This document shows positions 1-9,546 of a stretch of DNA of 50,177 nt, piece by piece. Every line of letters begins with the position of its first letter. Within the stretch, counting starts at the first letter, position 1. Made by a program: the position numbers and the translations under genes. Below the pieces are notes generated by a model that had not been told where the DNA came from, ran no database searches, and saw only the letters and a list, made by a program, of their open reading frames with translations. Origin of the DNA: Nitrospira sp. (GTDB lineage: Bacteria > Nitrospirota > Nitrospiria > Nitrospirales > Nitrospiraceae); contig JAURZE010000032.1 of assembly GCA_030653545.1 (NCBI GenBank), forward strand, positions 1-50,177. The letters are read 5' to 3'.

Positions 1-142
1 GGAAATGGTCATGCCGGGGGATAACGTGAGTGTGACGGGTGAATTGATCAGCCCGATCGCCATGGAGCAGGGGCTCCGCTTTGCGGTGCGCGAGGGCGGC
101 AAGACGGTCGGCTCCGGCGTGGTCACCGAGATTCTGGCGTAG
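1..142 (+). CDS. tuf: Elongation factor Tu, C-terminal end (partial)
   Basis: Frame 2 reads the last 47 codons of EF-Tu, from [11 protein letters not shown] through RFAVREGG to VVTEILA and a TAG stop at 140-142. EF-Tu delivers aminoacyl-tRNA to the ribosome. The piece is the end of domain 3, the beta-barrel with the family's typical RFA(V/I)REGG motif. The 5' part lies outside the window. It directly precedes rpsJ, the usual str-S10 junction. Confidence 0.97.
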   Translation, partial: EMVMPGDNVSVTGELISPIAMEQGLRFAVREGGKTVGSGVVTEILA

Positions 143-178
143 ATCAGTTTTTTTAGCCGATAGAATGGGGAGTTGAGC

Positions 179-490
179 GTGAAGGTTGATCAAAGAATCA
201 GGATCCGGTTGCGCGGATTTGACTACCGTGTGCTCGATCAATCAGTGGCGGAAATCGTCGAGACGGTCAGGCGGAGCGGGGCGAAAGTTGTCGGTCCTAT
301 TCCTTTGCCAACCAAGATCGAGAAATTTACCGTGCAGCGATCGACGCACGTTGATAAGAAGTCCCGCGAGCAGTTTGAGATGCGGACACATAAACGGCTT
401 CTCGATATCATGCAGCCTACTCCTGAAACGATGGATTCACTGATGAAGTTGAATCTTGCTGCTGGAGTGGACGTCGAAATCAAGTTGTGA
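179..490 (+). CDS. rpsJ: 30S ribosomal protein S10
   Basis: S10 (NusE) is part of the 30S head and also a transcription antitermination factor. The protein (103 aa from this start) has the family signatures [18 protein letters not shown] and the C-terminal [11 protein letters not shown] chose GTG at 179 because GGGGAG at 167-172 sits at a proper ribosome-binding distance; a TTG at 173 would begin right against that site. First gene of the S10 block, 36 bases after tuf. Confidence 0.96.
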   Translation: MKVDQRIRIRLRGFDYRVLDQSVAEIVETVRRSGAKVVGPIPLPTKIEKFTVQRSTHVDKKSREQFEMRTHKRLLDIMQPTPETMDSLMKLNLAAGVDVEIKL

Positions 491-519
491 CATCGGGTTT
501 GATTGAAGGGTTGAACGAG

Positions 520-1140
520 ATGACAAACGGGTTGCTTGGGAAGAAATTAGGCATGACGCAGGTGTTTGACGAGACCCGTCTGACGCCTGTCACGGTGATT
601 GAGGCTGGCCCATGCCGCGTCGTCACGATCAAGACCAAAGAACGCGATGGCTACGAGGCGGTTCAGCTCTCGTACGGGGAAGTGAAGGAGCGAAAGCTGT
701 CCAAGGCAGAGTTGGGGCACTTGAAAAAACAGCAAGCTCCAGCCAGCCGAGTGCTTCGTGAGTTTGAGAAGGTTGGAGATGTTACGGTCGGTGAATCCGT
801 CACGGTCGGCATGTTTAAGAAGGGTGACTGGGTTGATGTCGTGGGCATCTCGAAGGGTAAGGGGTTTCAGGGAGTTGTAAAGCGCCATAATTACGCCGGC
901 GGTCCTGAATCTCATGGTTCGATGTTTCATCGTCACCCCGGTTCCATGGGTGCCAGTTCGTACCCATCACGCGTCTGGAAGGGAAAGACTCTTCCGGGGC
1001 ACATGGGTGCTGAGCGTGTCACGGTCCAAAGGCTGAAAGTTGTGGATTCAAGGCCTGAAGAAAATTTGCTTTTCGTTCGCGGTGCTATTCCCGGTGCGAC
1101 GAATGGTCTTATTGTCGTCAGAAAGTCGAAGAAGGGTTAG
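520..1140 (+). CDS. rplC: 50S ribosomal protein L3
   Basis: L3 binds near the 3' end of 23S rRNA and starts assembly of the 50S subunit. The sequence shows [13 protein letters not shown] at the N-terminus, [14 protein letters not shown], and the [12 protein letters not shown] / GKTLPGHMG loop that reaches the peptidyl transferase centre. ATG 520 follows GAAGGG by 9 bases and gives the usual family N-terminus (206 aa); an in-frame GTG at 487 overlaps rpsJ and adds an atypical extension. Confidence 0.96.
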   Translation: MTNGLLGKKLGMTQVFDETRLTPVTVIEAGPCRVVTIKTKERDGYEAVQLSYGEVKERKLSKAELGHLKKQQAPASRVLREFEKVGDVTVGESVTVGMFKKGDWVDVVGISKGKGFQGVVKRHNYAGGPESHGSMFHRHPGSMGASSYPSRVWKGKTLPGHMGAERVTVQRLKVVDSRPEENLLFVRGAIPGATNGLIVVRKSKKG

Positions 1141-1143
1141 GAC

Positions 1144-1767
1144 ATGCCCACGGTCGATGTCGTAGATTTGCACAGTAAGAAAGTTGGGACGGTTGACTTG
1201 CCGCAGGCGGTGTTCGGGTGTGAGCCGCGCGCGTCTTTGGTTCACGAAGCTGTCGTCATGCAGCGGGCTTGTGAGCGCCAGGGAACGGCCTCAACGCTGC
1301 GTCGCGGCGAAGTCAGTGGTTCCGGCAAGAAGCCATGGAAGCAGAAGCACACGGGCCGAGCTCGGGCTGGTTCGGTTCGGTCGCCTGTGTGGCGTCATGG
1401 CGGGAGCGTGTTTGGACCGAAGCCCCGAAGCTACGCCTATACGATGCCGAAAAAGAAGTACAGGGCAGCGTTGCAAAGCGCATTGTCGGCTAAATTGATC
1501 GATGGAAAAGTCATTGTGGTTTCGGATTTCGCGCTTGAGCAGCCGAAGACAAAGTTGTTGGCGAAGGCGCTGGACCAATTTGGATTGGGAGAGACGGCTT
1601 TGTTGGTGGCGGCGGATACACAAGTCGCAATGCTCCAGGCGGCTCGTAATCTGTCTTCCGTTAAAGTGGTCAGCGCGGATCAGCTGAATGTCTATGACGT
1701 CGTTCGGGCTGGCGTGGTCGTGATTCATGAGCGAGAGCTTGCCCGTGTGACAGAGGTGTGGTCATGA
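1144..1767 (+). CDS. rplD: 50S ribosomal protein L4
   Basis: L4 (207 aa) lines the peptide exit tunnel and in some bacteria represses its own S10 operon. The tunnel loop is visible as RRGEVSGSGKKPWKQKHTG followed by ARAGSVRSPVWRHGG. It starts 3 bases after rplC, and its TGA stop overlaps the rplW ATG (ATGA at 1764-1767), so translation of the two is probably coupled. Confidence 0.96.
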   Translation: MPTVDVVDLHSKKVGTVDLPQAVFGCEPRASLVHEAVVMQRACERQGTASTLRRGEVSGSGKKPWKQKHTGRARAGSVRSPVWRHGGSVFGPKPRSYAYTMPKKKYRAALQSALSAKLIDGKVIVVSDFALEQPKTKLLAKALDQFGLGETALLVAADTQVAMLQAARNLSSVKVVSADQLNVYDVVRAGVVVIHERELARVTEVWS

Positions 1768-2057
1768 AGCTGGATATGCATGCAGTGCTGGTGCAGCCGT
1801 TGTTGACGGAGAAGCTGACGTCGATTCGTGAGACGACGAATACGGTTGGATTTATCGTTCATCCCGATGCGAATCGGGTGCAGATTAAGCAGGCCGTCGA
1901 GACTTTGCTGAAGGTGAAAGTTGAGCGAGTCAATGTGATGAATGTGTTGGGGAAGGTCAAGCGCCTTGGCCGTTTCTCTGGCAAGCGATCTGATTGGAAG
2001 AAGGCATTCGTCACGTTGAAAAAGGGCGAAAAGCTTGAAATGTACGAGAGCGCTTAG
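1764..2057 (+). CDS. rplW: 50S ribosomal protein L23
   Basis: L23 (97 aa) sits at the tunnel exit and docks trigger factor and SRP. Family features visible are VLVQPLLTEK at the start, VGFIVHPDANRVQIKQAVE, and KVERVNVMNVLGK. ATG 1764 overlaps the rplD stop by 4 bases and has AGAGG at 1752-1756 as ribosome-binding site; an in-frame GTG at 1758 is less likely. Confidence 0.95.
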   Translation: MKLDMHAVLVQPLLTEKLTSIRETTNTVGFIVHPDANRVQIKQAVETLLKVKVERVNVMNVLGKVKRLGRFSGKRSDWKKAFVTLKKGEKLEMYESA

Positions 2058-2081
2058 GGTTGAGGGAAGGTAGGACTTCGC

Positions 2082-2924
2082 ATGGGATTGAAAACATATA
2101 AGCCAACGTCTGCAGGGCGTCGCGGAATGACCGCCGTCACGACTGAAGACTTGACAAAGAAGAAGCCTGAAAAGTCTCTGACGGCTTTCCATCATCGAAG
2201 CGGTGGACGCAATACGGATGGCCGGACGACCGTGCGTTTCCGTGGGGGTGGACACAAGCGGCTCTATCGCAAGATCGATTTTAAGCGCGATAAGGTTGGG
2301 ATTCCTGCCAAGGTGGTCTCGATTGAGTACGATCCGAATCGCTCTGCGCGTATCGCTTTGCTGGCCTATGTCGACGGTGAGAAGCGGTATATTCTCGCCC
2401 CAGTTGGCTTGGCTGTTGGCTTGACGGTGCAGTCTGGGGTCAACTCGGAGGTTCGCCCAGGGAATGCGCTTCCGCTCTCAAGTATGCCGTTGGGAACGAC
2501 CATCCACAATATCGAATTGAAGGTTGGTAAGGGCGGTCAGCTTATTCGAAGTGCTGGAGGATCTGCGCAGGTCATGGGGCGAGATGGGGACTATGTCCAG
2601 ATTCGTTTGAAGTCCGGCGAGATGCGTAAGGTCTTGTCGGCGTGCATGGCGACGGTTGGTCAGGTCGGGAACGTCGATCACGAAAACGTGAGCGTGGGTA
2701 AGGCAGGCCGTACTCGATGGAAGGGGAAGCGTCCCCACGTCCGTGGCGTCGTCATGAACCCGGTCGACCATCCACATGGTGGAGGCGAAGGTAAGTCGGG
2801 TCAGGGTAATCCTCATCCGGTCTCTCCCTGGGGGCAGCCGACCAAGGGTTACAAGACGAGAAAGAACAAGAAGACGGACAAGTTCATTATCGCGAGACGT
2901 AAGTCAGGGGTACGCAATGGCTAG
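2082..2924 (+). CDS. rplB: 50S ribosomal protein L2
   Basis: L2 is needed for subunit association and the peptidyl transferase centre. The 280-residue protein begins [17 protein letters not shown], carries the [20 protein letters not shown] block, and near its C-terminus has the nearly invariant [18 protein letters not shown] loop with its histidine. The end overlaps rpsS by 8 bases. Length and both signatures are normal. Confidence 0.97.
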   Translation: MGLKTYKPTSAGRRGMTAVTTEDLTKKKPEKSLTAFHHRSGGRNTDGRTTVRFRGGGHKRLYRKIDFKRDKVGIPAKVVSIEYDPNRSARIALLAYVDGEKRYILAPVGLAVGLTVQSGVNSEVRPGNALPLSSMPLGTTIHNIELKVGKGGQLIRSAGGSAQVMGRDGDYVQIRLKSGEMRKVLSACMATVGQVGNVDHENVSVGKAGRTRWKGKRPHVRGVVMNPVDHPHGGGEGKSGQGNPHPVSPWGQPTKGYKTRKNKKTDKFIIARRKSGVRNG

Positions 2925-3204
2925 ATCAATCAGTAAGGGCGCTTTCGTCGATGATCATTTGCTGAAGAAAGTTGAGCATATGAATGAGACGAAAGATCGG
3001 AAGATTATTAAGACCTGGTCGCGTCGTTCGACCGTGATTCCCGACATGATTGGGCACACGCTCGCCGTGCACAATGGGAAGAAGTTTATCCCAGTCTTTG
3101 TGACGGAAAATATGGTGGGGCACAAACTCGGTGAGTTTGCTCCGACTCGGTTTTTCAAGGGCCACGGTCAGGCGAAGACTGAAAAGGCTGTTGCGCTCAA
3201 GTAG
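2917..3204 (+). CDS. rpsS: 30S ribosomal protein S19
   Basis: S19 (95 aa) is in the 30S head and contacts the A-site tRNA. It begins [20 protein letters not shown], followed by [17 protein letters not shown] and [19 protein letters not shown] 2917 overlaps the end of rplB by 8 bases; an upstream in-frame start at 2776 lies within rplB and gives nothing S19-like. Fifty bases separate it from rplV. Confidence 0.96.
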   Translation: MARSISKGAFVDDHLLKKVEHMNETKDRKIIKTWSRRSTVIPDMIGHTLAVHNGKKFIPVFVTENMVGHKLGEFAPTRFFKGHGQAKTEKAVALK

Positions 3205-3254
3205 TCTGTCGGTCAGATTGGCGCCCGCTCAGCGATTGGGTAAAGGATAAGGAC

Positions 3255-3617
3255 ATGACTGAAGCACGTGCGATTCTCAGATTTGTTCGGGTGGCTCCTC
3301 GGAAGGCTCGGCCGGTCATTGACATGATTCGCGGTCAGCAGGTTCCTCAGGCGCTCGCCATGTTAAAGCTTACTCCCCGCCAGGCGGCTCGTGTCGTGGA
3401 GAAGATTCTCCGCTCAGCGGTGGCGAATGCCGAACAGAAGGAAATGGGCGATAGTGAATCGATGGTGATTTCGAAGGCTTTTGTCAACGGCGGTCCTACG
3501 CTAAAGCGTTTTCGGGCTCGTTCCCAAGGTCGCGCAAATTCCATTCATAAGCGCACGAGTCATATTACTGTGGTTGTCGCCGCGCCATCGGTCGGCGAGT
3601 CGAAGAAGTCAGCGTAA
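3255..3617 (+). CDS. rplV: 50S ribosomal protein L22
   Basis: L22 (120 aa) extends a beta-hairpin into the exit tunnel. Seen: [21 protein letters not shown] near the N-terminus, and the hairpin with [27 protein letters not shown] toward the end (written here in pieces of the family motif). Start ATG 3255 follows AAAGGATAAGG. A short lysine/serine tail closes the protein. Standard position between rpsS and rpsC. Confidence 0.95.
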   Translation: MTEARAILRFVRVAPRKARPVIDMIRGQQVPQALAMLKLTPRQAARVVEKILRSAVANAEQKEMGDSESMVISKAFVNGGPTLKRFRARSQGRANSIHKRTSHITVVVAAPSVGESKKSA

Positions 3618-3659
3618 CAACGATCACAATCTAGCTAGAGCAGACTGAGGCAAGATTTT

Positions 3660-4331
3660 ATGGGTCAGAAAACACATCCAATCGGGTACCGGCTAGGCTA
3701 CAACATCACCTGGAATTCTCGGTGGTATGCGGGGAAGGACTATGCCAAGCTTCTTCACCAGGATATCAAGATTCGAAAGGTCGTGAAGGCAAGGCTCTTT
3801 CACGCCGGTGTTTCCAAGGTTGAGATTGAGCGTTCTGGCGACCAGACTCGTGTCATTATTCATACGGCTCGTCCTGGCATCATTATCGGGCGAAAGGGTG
3901 CTGAGGTCGATAAGCTGAAGGCGGATCTTGAGAAGCAGTACGGTGGACAGGTCTATATCACCGTGAAGGAAATTAAGAAGCCTGAACTCGATGCTCAGTT
4001 GGTTAGTGAGAATGTCGCCACCCAGCTTGAAAAGCGTGTAGCCTTCCGACGGGCCATGAAGCGCAGTGTGCAATCTGCTCTTCGGCTTGGGGCGCAAGGA
4101 ATTAAAATTATGGTGGCTGGGCGTCTTGGTGGGGCGGAAATCGCTCGCACCGAATGGTACCGCGAAGGTCGGGTTCCGCTTCATACGCTTCGCGCCAATA
4201 TCGATTATGGCTTCGCTGAAGCGCATACAACGATGGGACAGATCGGTGTGAAAACGTGGCTCTTCAAGGGAGAGTTGCTGCCAGCTCAACCGGTCAAGTC
4301 AGATTCATTCCTCGAACGGCGGCTCGGGTAA
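3660..4331 (+). CDS. rpsC: 30S ribosomal protein S3
   Basis: S3 (223 aa) forms part of the mRNA entry channel. It starts [14 protein letters not shown], contains a KH-type RNA-binding core with the [14 protein letters not shown] loop at about residues 74-87, and the C-terminal domain with [20 protein letters not shown] and [10 protein letters not shown]. Length and motif order are typical. Twelve bases before rplP. Confidence 0.96.
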   Translation: MGQKTHPIGYRLGYNITWNSRWYAGKDYAKLLHQDIKIRKVVKARLFHAGVSKVEIERSGDQTRVIIHTARPGIIIGRKGAEVDKLKADLEKQYGGQVYITVKEIKKPELDAQLVSENVATQLEKRVAFRRAMKRSVQSALRLGAQGIKIMVAGRLGGAEIARTEWYREGRVPLHTLRANIDYGFAEAHTTMGQIGVKTWLFKGELLPAQPVKSDSFLERRLG

Positions 4332-4343
4332 GGAGAACGCATT

Positions 4344-4757
4344 GTGTTAGCGCCAAAGAAAGTCAAGTTTAGAAAAATGCAGAAGGGCCGTATGCGTGGG
4401 AAGGCCTATCGCGGCGGTCAGATTACTCTGGGTGAATTTGGCCTCAAGGCACTCGAGCCTGGATGGGTGACCAGCCGGCAGATTGAAGCCGCACGTATTG
4501 CCATTACCCGCTTTGTCAAGCGCGGCGGGCAGGTGTGGACAAGAATTTTCCCGGATAAGCCGATTACCAAGAAGCCGGCGGAAACTCGCATGGGTAAAGG
4601 TAAAGGAAACCCTGAGTATTGGGTAGCCGTGGTGAAGCCTGGTCGCATTTTGTACGAAATGGATGGCGTTCCGTTGGATGTGGCGAAGGAAGCGTTTCGG
4701 CTCGCATCGCACAAGTTGCCGGTTGCCACCAAGTGTGTTGCCCGGGGTGAATTTTAA
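4344..4757 (+). CDS. rplP: 50S ribosomal protein L16
   Basis: L16 (137 aa) organises the A-site side of the 50S subunit. GTG 4344 is preceded by AAGGAGA at 4330-4336 and gives [19 protein letters not shown], matching the family's usual MLxPKRxKFRK start. Also visible are [34 protein letters not shown], and the C-terminal [10 protein letters not shown]. Confidence 0.96.
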   Translation: MLAPKKVKFRKMQKGRMRGKAYRGGQITLGEFGLKALEPGWVTSRQIEAARIAITRFVKRGGQVWTRIFPDKPITKKPAETRMGKGKGNPEYWVAVVKPGRILYEMDGVPLDVAKEAFRLASHKLPVATKCVARGEF

Positions 4758-4790
4758 TTAGGTCTCATAGCGGTTCGAGGAGTAGGTGAC

Positions 4791-5000
4791 ATGGCGTTGG
4801 ATCTGAAAGAGTTGCGGCAGTTGACGGCCCCGGAGTTGGTCGAAAAAGAAAAGCAGTTGGTGCAGGAGTTGTTTAACTTGCGCTTTCAGCTTGGCACCGG
4901 AAGGCTGGAAAATCCGATGCAGATCAGGAAGACCAAGCGTGAGATCGCTCGAGTAAAGACCGTTTTGCAGGAAGTCTCTCAGGCTGAGACGAAAGGGTAA
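4791..5000 (+). CDS. rpmC: 50S ribosomal protein L29
   Basis: L29 (69 aa) lies beside L23 at the tunnel exit. The two-helix pattern is clear: [20 protein letters not shown], then [16 protein letters not shown] and [18 protein letters not shown] 4791 follows GAGGAGTAGGTGAC. Standard position between rplP and rpsQ. Confidence 0.95.
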   Translation: MALDLKELRQLTAPELVEKEKQLVQELFNLRFQLGTGRLENPMQIRKTKREIARVKTVLQEVSQAETKG

Positions 5001-5012
5001 GGGGTTCAGATT

Positions 5013-5276
5013 ATGTCTGATGCAGTCAAGAAGCGTGAGTGGGTCGGCCGTGTGTTGAGCAATAAGATGAACAAGACCGTGGTGGTCTCCGTTGAACGCT
5101 CAGTGACGCATCCGCTGTATCGCAAGGTCCTGCGGAGAATCTCGAAGTTTAAGGCGCATGACGAGCAGAATGTTTGTAAGATCGGCGACCGTGTGCGCAT
5201 GGTTGAGACGCGACCGATCAGCAAAGACAAGCATTGGCGAGTGGTTGAAGTGATTCAGAAGGGCCGAGCAGAATAG
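5013..5276 (+). CDS. rpsQ: 30S ribosomal protein S17
   Basis: S17 (87 aa) is an OB-fold primary binder of 16S rRNA. Signatures: [64 protein letters not shown] 5013 comes 12 bases after rpmC. Length is normal. Confidence 0.95.
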   Translation: MSDAVKKREWVGRVLSNKMNKTVVVSVERSVTHPLYRKVLRRISKFKAHDEQNVCKIGDRVRMVETRPISKDKHWRVVEVIQKGRAE

Positions 5277-5318
5277 TTTGATGTGGTTGTGACTCTAAGG
5301 TAAGGAAAGACCGCTAGC

Positions 5319-5687
5319 ATGATTCAGAACTATAGCTATATGGATGTGGCAGATAACTCCGGTGCGAAGCAGGCGATGTGCTTCCATGTCTTCGGAGGGA
5401 CGCGTCGTCGGTATGCGTCCTTGGGTGACATCGTGGTCGTCGCGGTGAAGGAGGCTATCCCGCATGCCAGCGTCAAAAAAGGCGATGTCAGTCGTGCGGT
5501 GATTGTCCGGACCACCAAGGAAGTTCGACGTGAGGACGGTTCCTACATCAAGTTTGATCGCAATGCCTGTGTGTTGATCAACAAAGAAGGGGAACCGATC
5601 GGGACGCGCATTTTCGGTCCGGTCGCACGTGAATTGCGTTGGAAGAAATTCATGAAGATCATCTCCCTGGCACCTGAAGTGCTGTAG
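5319..5687 (+). CDS. rplN: 50S ribosomal protein L14
   Basis: L14 (122 aa) is at the subunit interface and is the docking site of the silencing factor RsfS. It begins [21 protein letters not shown] and carries [35 protein letters not shown], and [20 protein letters not shown]. The last residues are EVL instead of the more common EVV/EVL variants of the family; length is typical. Confidence 0.96.
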   Translation: MIQNYSYMDVADNSGAKQAMCFHVFGGTRRRYASLGDIVVVAVKEAIPHASVKKGDVSRAVIVRTTKEVRREDGSYIKFDRNACVLINKEGEPIGTRIFGPVARELRWKKFMKIISLAPEVL

Positions 5688-5693
5688 GGACAC

Positions 5694-6038
5694 GTGGTGG
5701 GGGTTGTCGTGCAAGCACTTCGGAAAAGCAGAATTCGAAAAGGCGATACGGTGGTCGTGATCACGGGGCGTGAGCGCGGAAAGTCCGGGAAGGTCCTTTC
5801 TGTGGACTTGACGGCCGGTAAGGTGATTGTGGAGAAGCTGAATATCATCAAGCGCCATACTAAGCCGAGCCAAAAGGTCAAGCAAGGTGGAATCCTTGAG
5901 CGGGAAGCTCCGTTGGCGATCTCCAATGTCATGTATGTTTGTCCCGTGACGCAAAAGCCGACCCGTGTGGGGATTCGTAGGCTTGAGGATGGTCGACGGG
6001 CACGGTTCAGTAAGAAATCGAACGAGACTTTCGAGTAG
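5694..6038 (+). CDS. rplX: 50S ribosomal protein L24
   Basis: L24 starts 50S assembly and lies at the tunnel exit. The KOW motif is seen in [21 protein letters not shown], followed by [18 protein letters not shown] and [16 protein letters not shown]. The start is uncertain: GTG 5694 (114 aa), GTG 5697 or GTG 5709 (109 aa) are in frame. GTG 5709 has a GGTGGGGG stretch close upstream; 5694 has only weak AGGGA. I report the longest. Confidence 0.93.
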   Translation: MVGVVVQALRKSRIRKGDTVVVITGRERGKSGKVLSVDLTAGKVIVEKLNIIKRHTKPSQKVKQGGILEREAPLAISNVMYVCPVTQKPTRVGIRRLEDGRRARFSKKSNETFE

Positions 6039-6053
6039 TCTGAGGAGCACGGA

Positions 6054-6707
6054 ATGGCGAAGGTTGAAAAAGGTAAGGCAGGTAAACCCTCCGAGCGGAA
6101 GTCCTCAAAGAAGGACGCGGAGGCTGCGCCTAAGCAGCTAGACGAGAATAGTCATGAGTCGAGTTTTAAGCCGCGACTCCGTGATGCCTATCAGGAGAAG
6201 GTGATCCCGGCACTCATGAAAGAGTTTGGGTATAAAAATGTGATGCAGGTTCCCAAGCTTGAGCGCATCGTGCTCAACGTCGGAATGGGAGAAGCCATTC
6301 AAAACGTGAAGTTGCTTGAGAGCGCGGTCACCGAATTGGGCACGATTACGGGCCAGAAGCCCGTCGTTACCAGAGCGAAGAAGGCGATCGCCGGATTCAA
6401 GCTCAGGCAGGGACTCCCGATCGGCGCGAAGGTCACATTGCGAAGCCGTCGCATGTATGAATTTTTCGATCGGCTCGTCACTCTGGCATTGCCCCGCATT
6501 CGAGATTTCCGTGGTGTTTCGCCGAAGGCTTTCGATGGTCGCGGCAACTATACCTTAGGGGTCAAAGAGCAGTTGATATTCCCTGAAATCAAGTATGACG
6601 AAGTGGCCTCCATTCATGGTATGGATATCACGATAGTCACGACAGCACAGACGAATGACGAAGGGAAGGCCTTGCTGAAACATCTCGGGATGCCGTTCCG
6701 GGCATAG
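6054..6707 (+). CDS. rplE: 50S ribosomal protein L5 with N-terminal extension
   Basis: L5 binds 5S rRNA in the central protuberance. The core starts near residue 41 ([20 protein letters not shown]) and includes [35 protein letters not shown] and [18 protein letters not shown]. The total of 217 aa is about 35-40 longer than the usual ~180: residues 2-40 are a lysine/glutamate/serine-rich, probably disordered tail. ATG 6054 follows TGAGGAGCACGGA, so the extension appears to be translated. No ATG or GTG fits the core start as well. Confidence 0.95.
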   Translation: MAKVEKGKAGKPSERKSSKKDAEAAPKQLDENSHESSFKPRLRDAYQEKVIPALMKEFGYKNVMQVPKLERIVLNVGMGEAIQNVKLLESAVTELGTITGQKPVVTRAKKAIAGFKLRQGLPIGAKVTLRSRRMYEFFDRLVTLALPRIRDFRGVSPKAFDGRGNYTLGVKEQLIFPEIKYDEVASIHGMDITIVTTAQTNDEGKALLKHLGMPFRA

Positions 6708-6749
6708 AGGTTTCTGGCTTACGCACGTAACTGAGCAGAAGGAGTTCAT

Positions 6750-6935
6750 GTGTCACGTTTAGCGCTACGGAATAAAGCGGCAAAAAAGCCAAAGTTTTCG
6801 TGCCGGTCGTACAATCGGTGCCCGTTGTGTGGTAGGGTGCGTGGCTTTTTAACTCGCTTTCATATGTGCAGAATTTGTTTCCGCCTCTTGAGCCTCCGCG
6901 GGGATATCCCTGGTGTGCGCAAGTCTAGTTGGTAG
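6750..6935 (+). CDS. rpsN: 30S ribosomal protein S14, zinc-binding type Z
   Basis: S14 (61 aa) is in the 30S head. This is the short zinc form: CPLC and CRIC form a C-X2-C plus C-X2-C zinc site around residues 25-43, with [10 protein letters not shown] before and the C-terminal [14 protein letters not shown] 6750 is used (AAGGAG at 6739-6744); the ATG at 6748 is in another frame and hits a stop after four codons. Confidence 0.95.
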   Translation: MSRLALRNKAAKKPKFSCRSYNRCPLCGRVRGFLTRFHMCRICFRLLSLRGDIPGVRKSSW

Positions 6936-6981
6936 TAGCGGCAGCTCTGAGACATTAGGACTGGAAAGAAAAGGGAATAGC

Positions 6982-7377
6982 ATGTTGACTGATCCAATTA
7001 GTGATCTTCTTGTTCGACTCAGAAACGGTTCGCAGCGCCGTCACGATACAGTGTCTGTCCCTGCCTCCAAGCTCAAGCGGGCCATTCTTGAGCTGCTCAA
7101 GCAAGAGGGCTATGTCCATGACATTGCTGATGCTGTGCAGGATGGGCATCCGGTGTTTACGGTGCAGATGCGCTATGTCAACGAGGGGCAGCCAATGATC
7201 ACAGGCTTACAGCGGATCAGCAAGCCTGGGCGTCGCGTGTACGTTGGCAGCAAGGATATCGCCAAAGTCCGAAATGGAATCGGCATGGCGATCCTGTCGA
7301 CTTCTAAGGGAATCATGACCGACCAGGAATCGCGGAAGAATGGCCTGGGCGGTGAAGTATTGTGCTCAGTCTGGTAG
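6982..7377 (+). CDS. rpsH: 30S ribosomal protein S8
   Basis: S8 (131 aa) binds the central domain of 16S rRNA and in enterobacteria represses the spc operon. It starts MLTDPISDLLVRLRNGSQRRH and ends in the family motif GIAILSTSKGIMT-like (GMAILSTSKGIMTDQESRK) GLGGEVLCSVW. ATG 6982 follows AAAAGGGAATAGC; the upstream GTG/ATG at 6913 overlaps rpsN and yields no S8-like sequence. Confidence 0.96.
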   Translation: MLTDPISDLLVRLRNGSQRRHDTVSVPASKLKRAILELLKQEGYVHDIADAVQDGHPVFTVQMRYVNEGQPMITGLQRISKPGRRVYVGSKDIAKVRNGIGMAILSTSKGIMTDQESRKNGLGGEVLCSVW

Positions 7378-7402
7378 CAGCGTAAAGGACAAGGAAGAGA
7401 AC

Positions 7403-7939
7403 ATGTCGCGGATTGGGAAAATGCCGATTGCTATTCCTGCGGGAGTAGAAGTGAAAGTAGTGGGACCCAAGGTCTCGATCAAGGGTCCACTTGGGAAAAT
7501 GGATTGGCCGCTTGAGCAGGGGCTTGGCGCTGTGGTTGAGAATGGGCAGCTGCTCGTCAATCGCTTGAGTGAAGACCGTAATGTTCGGGCTCTCCATGGC
7601 TTGGCTCGTGCCGAATTGAGCAATATGGTTCTGGGAGTCTCAAAGGGTTATGAGCGCTCACTGGAGATCACAGGGGTCGGTTACAAGGTGGCGCTCCAGG
7701 GCCGGACGATGAGCTTCAATGTTGGCTATATCAATCCCGTACTCTTTCAAATTCCAGCCGGGATCGAAGTCAAAGTCGACAAGCAGACCCTCATCAATGT
7801 CAAAGGTTTCGATAAGCGATTGGTCGGTCAGGTAGCGGCAAACTTGCGTGCGATCAAGCCCCCCGATGTGTACAAGCAAAAGGGTGTCCGTTTTATGGGC
7901 GAGGTCTTGCGTAAGAAAGAAGGAAAGACGGGGAAATAG
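7403..7939 (+). CDS. rplF: 50S ribosomal protein L6
   Basis: L6 (178 aa) is located near the GTPase centre. It starts [19 protein letters not shown] and contains GPLGKMDW, the [22 protein letters not shown] block, and the C-terminal [19 protein letters not shown] 7403 has AAGGAAGAG just upstream. The in-frame extension back to 7340 overlaps rpsH and is not L6-like. Confidence 0.96.
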   Translation: MSRIGKMPIAIPAGVEVKVVGPKVSIKGPLGKMDWPLEQGLGAVVENGQLLVNRLSEDRNVRALHGLARAELSNMVLGVSKGYERSLEITGVGYKVALQGRTMSFNVGYINPVLFQIPAGIEVKVDKQTLINVKGFDKRLVGQVAANLRAIKPPDVYKQKGVRFMGEVLRKKEGKTGK

Positions 7940-7947
7940 GGGCGACG

Positions 7948-8313
7948 ATGAATACAGCAGAAAAATCAAGACAACTCGAGCAAAGAAGACAGCGCGTTCG
8001 CAAGCGTGTAATTGGGACCACCGAGCGCCCACGGCTCAATGTGTTTCGAAGCCGCTCGCATATCTATGCACAGGTGATCAACGATTTGAACGGCTCAACT
8101 TTGGTTGCCGCCTCGTCGCTTGATAAAGACCTGAGGAAGACGTTGAAGTCTACCGGCAGCATGGAGGCCGCAAAGGCGGTCGGAAAGCTGTTGGCTGATC
8201 GGGCGAAGGCGGCCAATGTGTTGACCGTTGTGTTTGATCGCGGTGGACGTATGTATCATGGTCGCATTAAAGCCCTCGCCGAAGCGTCGCGTGAGGGTGG
8301 ACTTCAGTTTTAG
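7948..8313 (+). CDS. rplR: 50S ribosomal protein L18
   Basis: L18 (121 aa) binds 5S rRNA with L5 and L25. Family features: [23 protein letters not shown] (split motif), [21 protein letters not shown], and the end [28 protein letters not shown]. It lies 8 bases after rplF; the 59-base gap to rpsE holds a small GC-rich hairpin (about 8332-8351) with no obvious role. Confidence 0.95.
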   Translation: MNTAEKSRQLEQRRQRVRKRVIGTTERPRLNVFRSRSHIYAQVINDLNGSTLVAASSLDKDLRKTLKSTGSMEAAKAVGKLLADRAKAANVLTVVFDRGGRMYHGRIKALAEASREGGLQF

Positions 8314-8372
8314 AACGCTCACTCCTGTGAGTCCTGCCTGTTTCGGGCGGGAAGGAAGAAGAGAGGGATTGC

Positions 8373-8882
8373 GTGCGAGTTAATCCAGACGAATTGAACC
8401 TGAAGGACAAGGTCGTTTTCATCAACCGAGTGGCCAAGGTTGTGAAAGGCGGCAAGCGATTTAATTTCTGCGCTCTGGTAGTGGTCGGAGACGGCCATGG
8501 CTGGGTCGGTATTGGAAAAGGTAAGGCGGCAGAAGTGCCGGTGGCGATTTCCAAAGCTGTCGAACAGGCGAAGAAGAATCTCGTGCATGTCTCGCTTAAG
8601 GGAGGGACGATCCCCCATGATGTGCATGGGTTGTTTGGTGCGGAGCATGTCCTCTTGAAGCCAGCCGTCGACGGGACCGGTATTATTGCCGGTGGTGCTG
8701 TGCGAGCCGTCGTTGAAGCGGTTGGTGTGCACAATATCATTGCCAAGACGCTCGGCCGCGGCAATCCATTCAATACTGTGCGAGCCACGTTGGCGGGCCT
8801 CAGTCAGCTACGTAATCCTGAGGAAGTGCTCAGGCTTCGACGAGCAGCTGCCGGGGAGCGACTTGAAAGGGCGAGTGCGTAA
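8373..8882 (+). CDS. rpsE: 30S ribosomal protein S5
   Basis: S5 (169 aa) helps decoding accuracy and has mRNA helicase activity with S3 and S4. It begins [20 protein letters not shown], carries [20 protein letters not shown] and [17 protein letters not shown], and [21 protein letters not shown] 8373 has GAGAGGGAT upstream. Its TAA overlaps the ATG of rpmD by one base. Confidence 0.96.
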   Translation: MRVNPDELNLKDKVVFINRVAKVVKGGKRFNFCALVVVGDGHGWVGIGKGKAAEVPVAISKAVEQAKKNLVHVSLKGGTIPHDVHGLFGAEHVLLKPAVDGTGIIAGGAVRAVVEAVGVHNIIAKTLGRGNPFNTVRATLAGLSQLRNPEEVLRLRRAAAGERLERASA

Positions 8883-9100
8883 TGGCTACTGCAAAAACTG
8901 ACAAGGCAGCGAAGTCTACTGTTCCGGCCGTGCGGGTGACTTTGCGGCGGAGCCCGATTGGGACGCCCCAGACGCATCGGCTTGTGTTGCGTGGGCTTGG
9001 CCTCCGCCACATTCGACAAACAGCGGTTCATCCTGATACCCCACAGGTTCGTGGTTTGATTAAAAAGGTGGGTTATCTGCTTGAGGTGGGGAAACCATGA
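8882..9100 (+). CDS. rpmD: 50S ribosomal protein L30
   Basis: L30 (72 aa) binds 5S/23S rRNA. The core is [29 protein letters not shown] and [14 protein letters not shown], shown here only in part as the family pattern. A 15-residue Ala/Lys-rich leader precedes the usual N-terminus. One-base overlap with rpsE and ATGA overlap with rplO point to coupled translation. Confidence 0.94.
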   Translation: MATAKTDKAAKSTVPAVRVTLRRSPIGTPQTHRLVLRGLGLRHIRQTAVHPDTPQVRGLIKKVGYLLEVGKP

Positions 9101-9546
9101 ATTTGCACGATCTATCCCCGGCACGGGGTGCGAAGAAAAAGCGGAAGAGAATCGGCCGTGGACCAGGATCTGGTCATGGAAAGACCGCTACAAAGGGACA
9201 TAAGGGTATTAAGGCGCGTTCCGGCGGAGGCAAGAGGCCCGGTTTTGAAGGCGGTCAGATGCCATTGGTCCGTCGTCTGCCGAAGTTTGGGTTTACGAAC
9301 CCATTTAGGACCGAATATAACGTTCTGAATCTCAAGAGCTTTGAAACCTGGACTGGTCCTTCAACTGTGACGCCGCAGGCATTGGTTGATGCGGGGTTGG
9401 TCAAGCGCAAGCGCTTGCAGATTAAGATTTTGGGGAACGGAGAGCTGACCAAGCCGTTGGTCATTCAGGCGCATAAATTCAGCGAATCCGCCAAGGCCAA
9501 GATCCAAGCTGCCGGTGGTCGAGTCGAGGTTATCGGCGGTGCTTGA
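9097..9546 (+). CDS. rplO: 50S ribosomal protein L15
   Basis: L15 (149 aa) has a long basic extension into 23S rRNA. It begins [20 protein letters not shown], followed by the [18 protein letters not shown] glycine/lysine stretch and [21 protein letters not shown] 9097 overlaps the rpmD stop; the end overlaps secY by 8 bases, the usual close arrangement. Confidence 0.96.
   Translation: MNLHDLSPARGAKKKRKRIGRGPGSGHGKTATKGHKGIKARSGGGKRPGFEGGQMPLVRRLPKFGFTNPFRTEYNVLNLKSFETWTGPSTVTPQALVDAGLVKRKRLQIKILGNGELTKPLVIQAHKFSESAKAKIQAAGGRVEVIGGA

Noticed and set aside
147-155. T-rich run after tuf as a terminator
   Set aside because: There is no stable hairpin before the T run, so it is not an intrinsic terminator.
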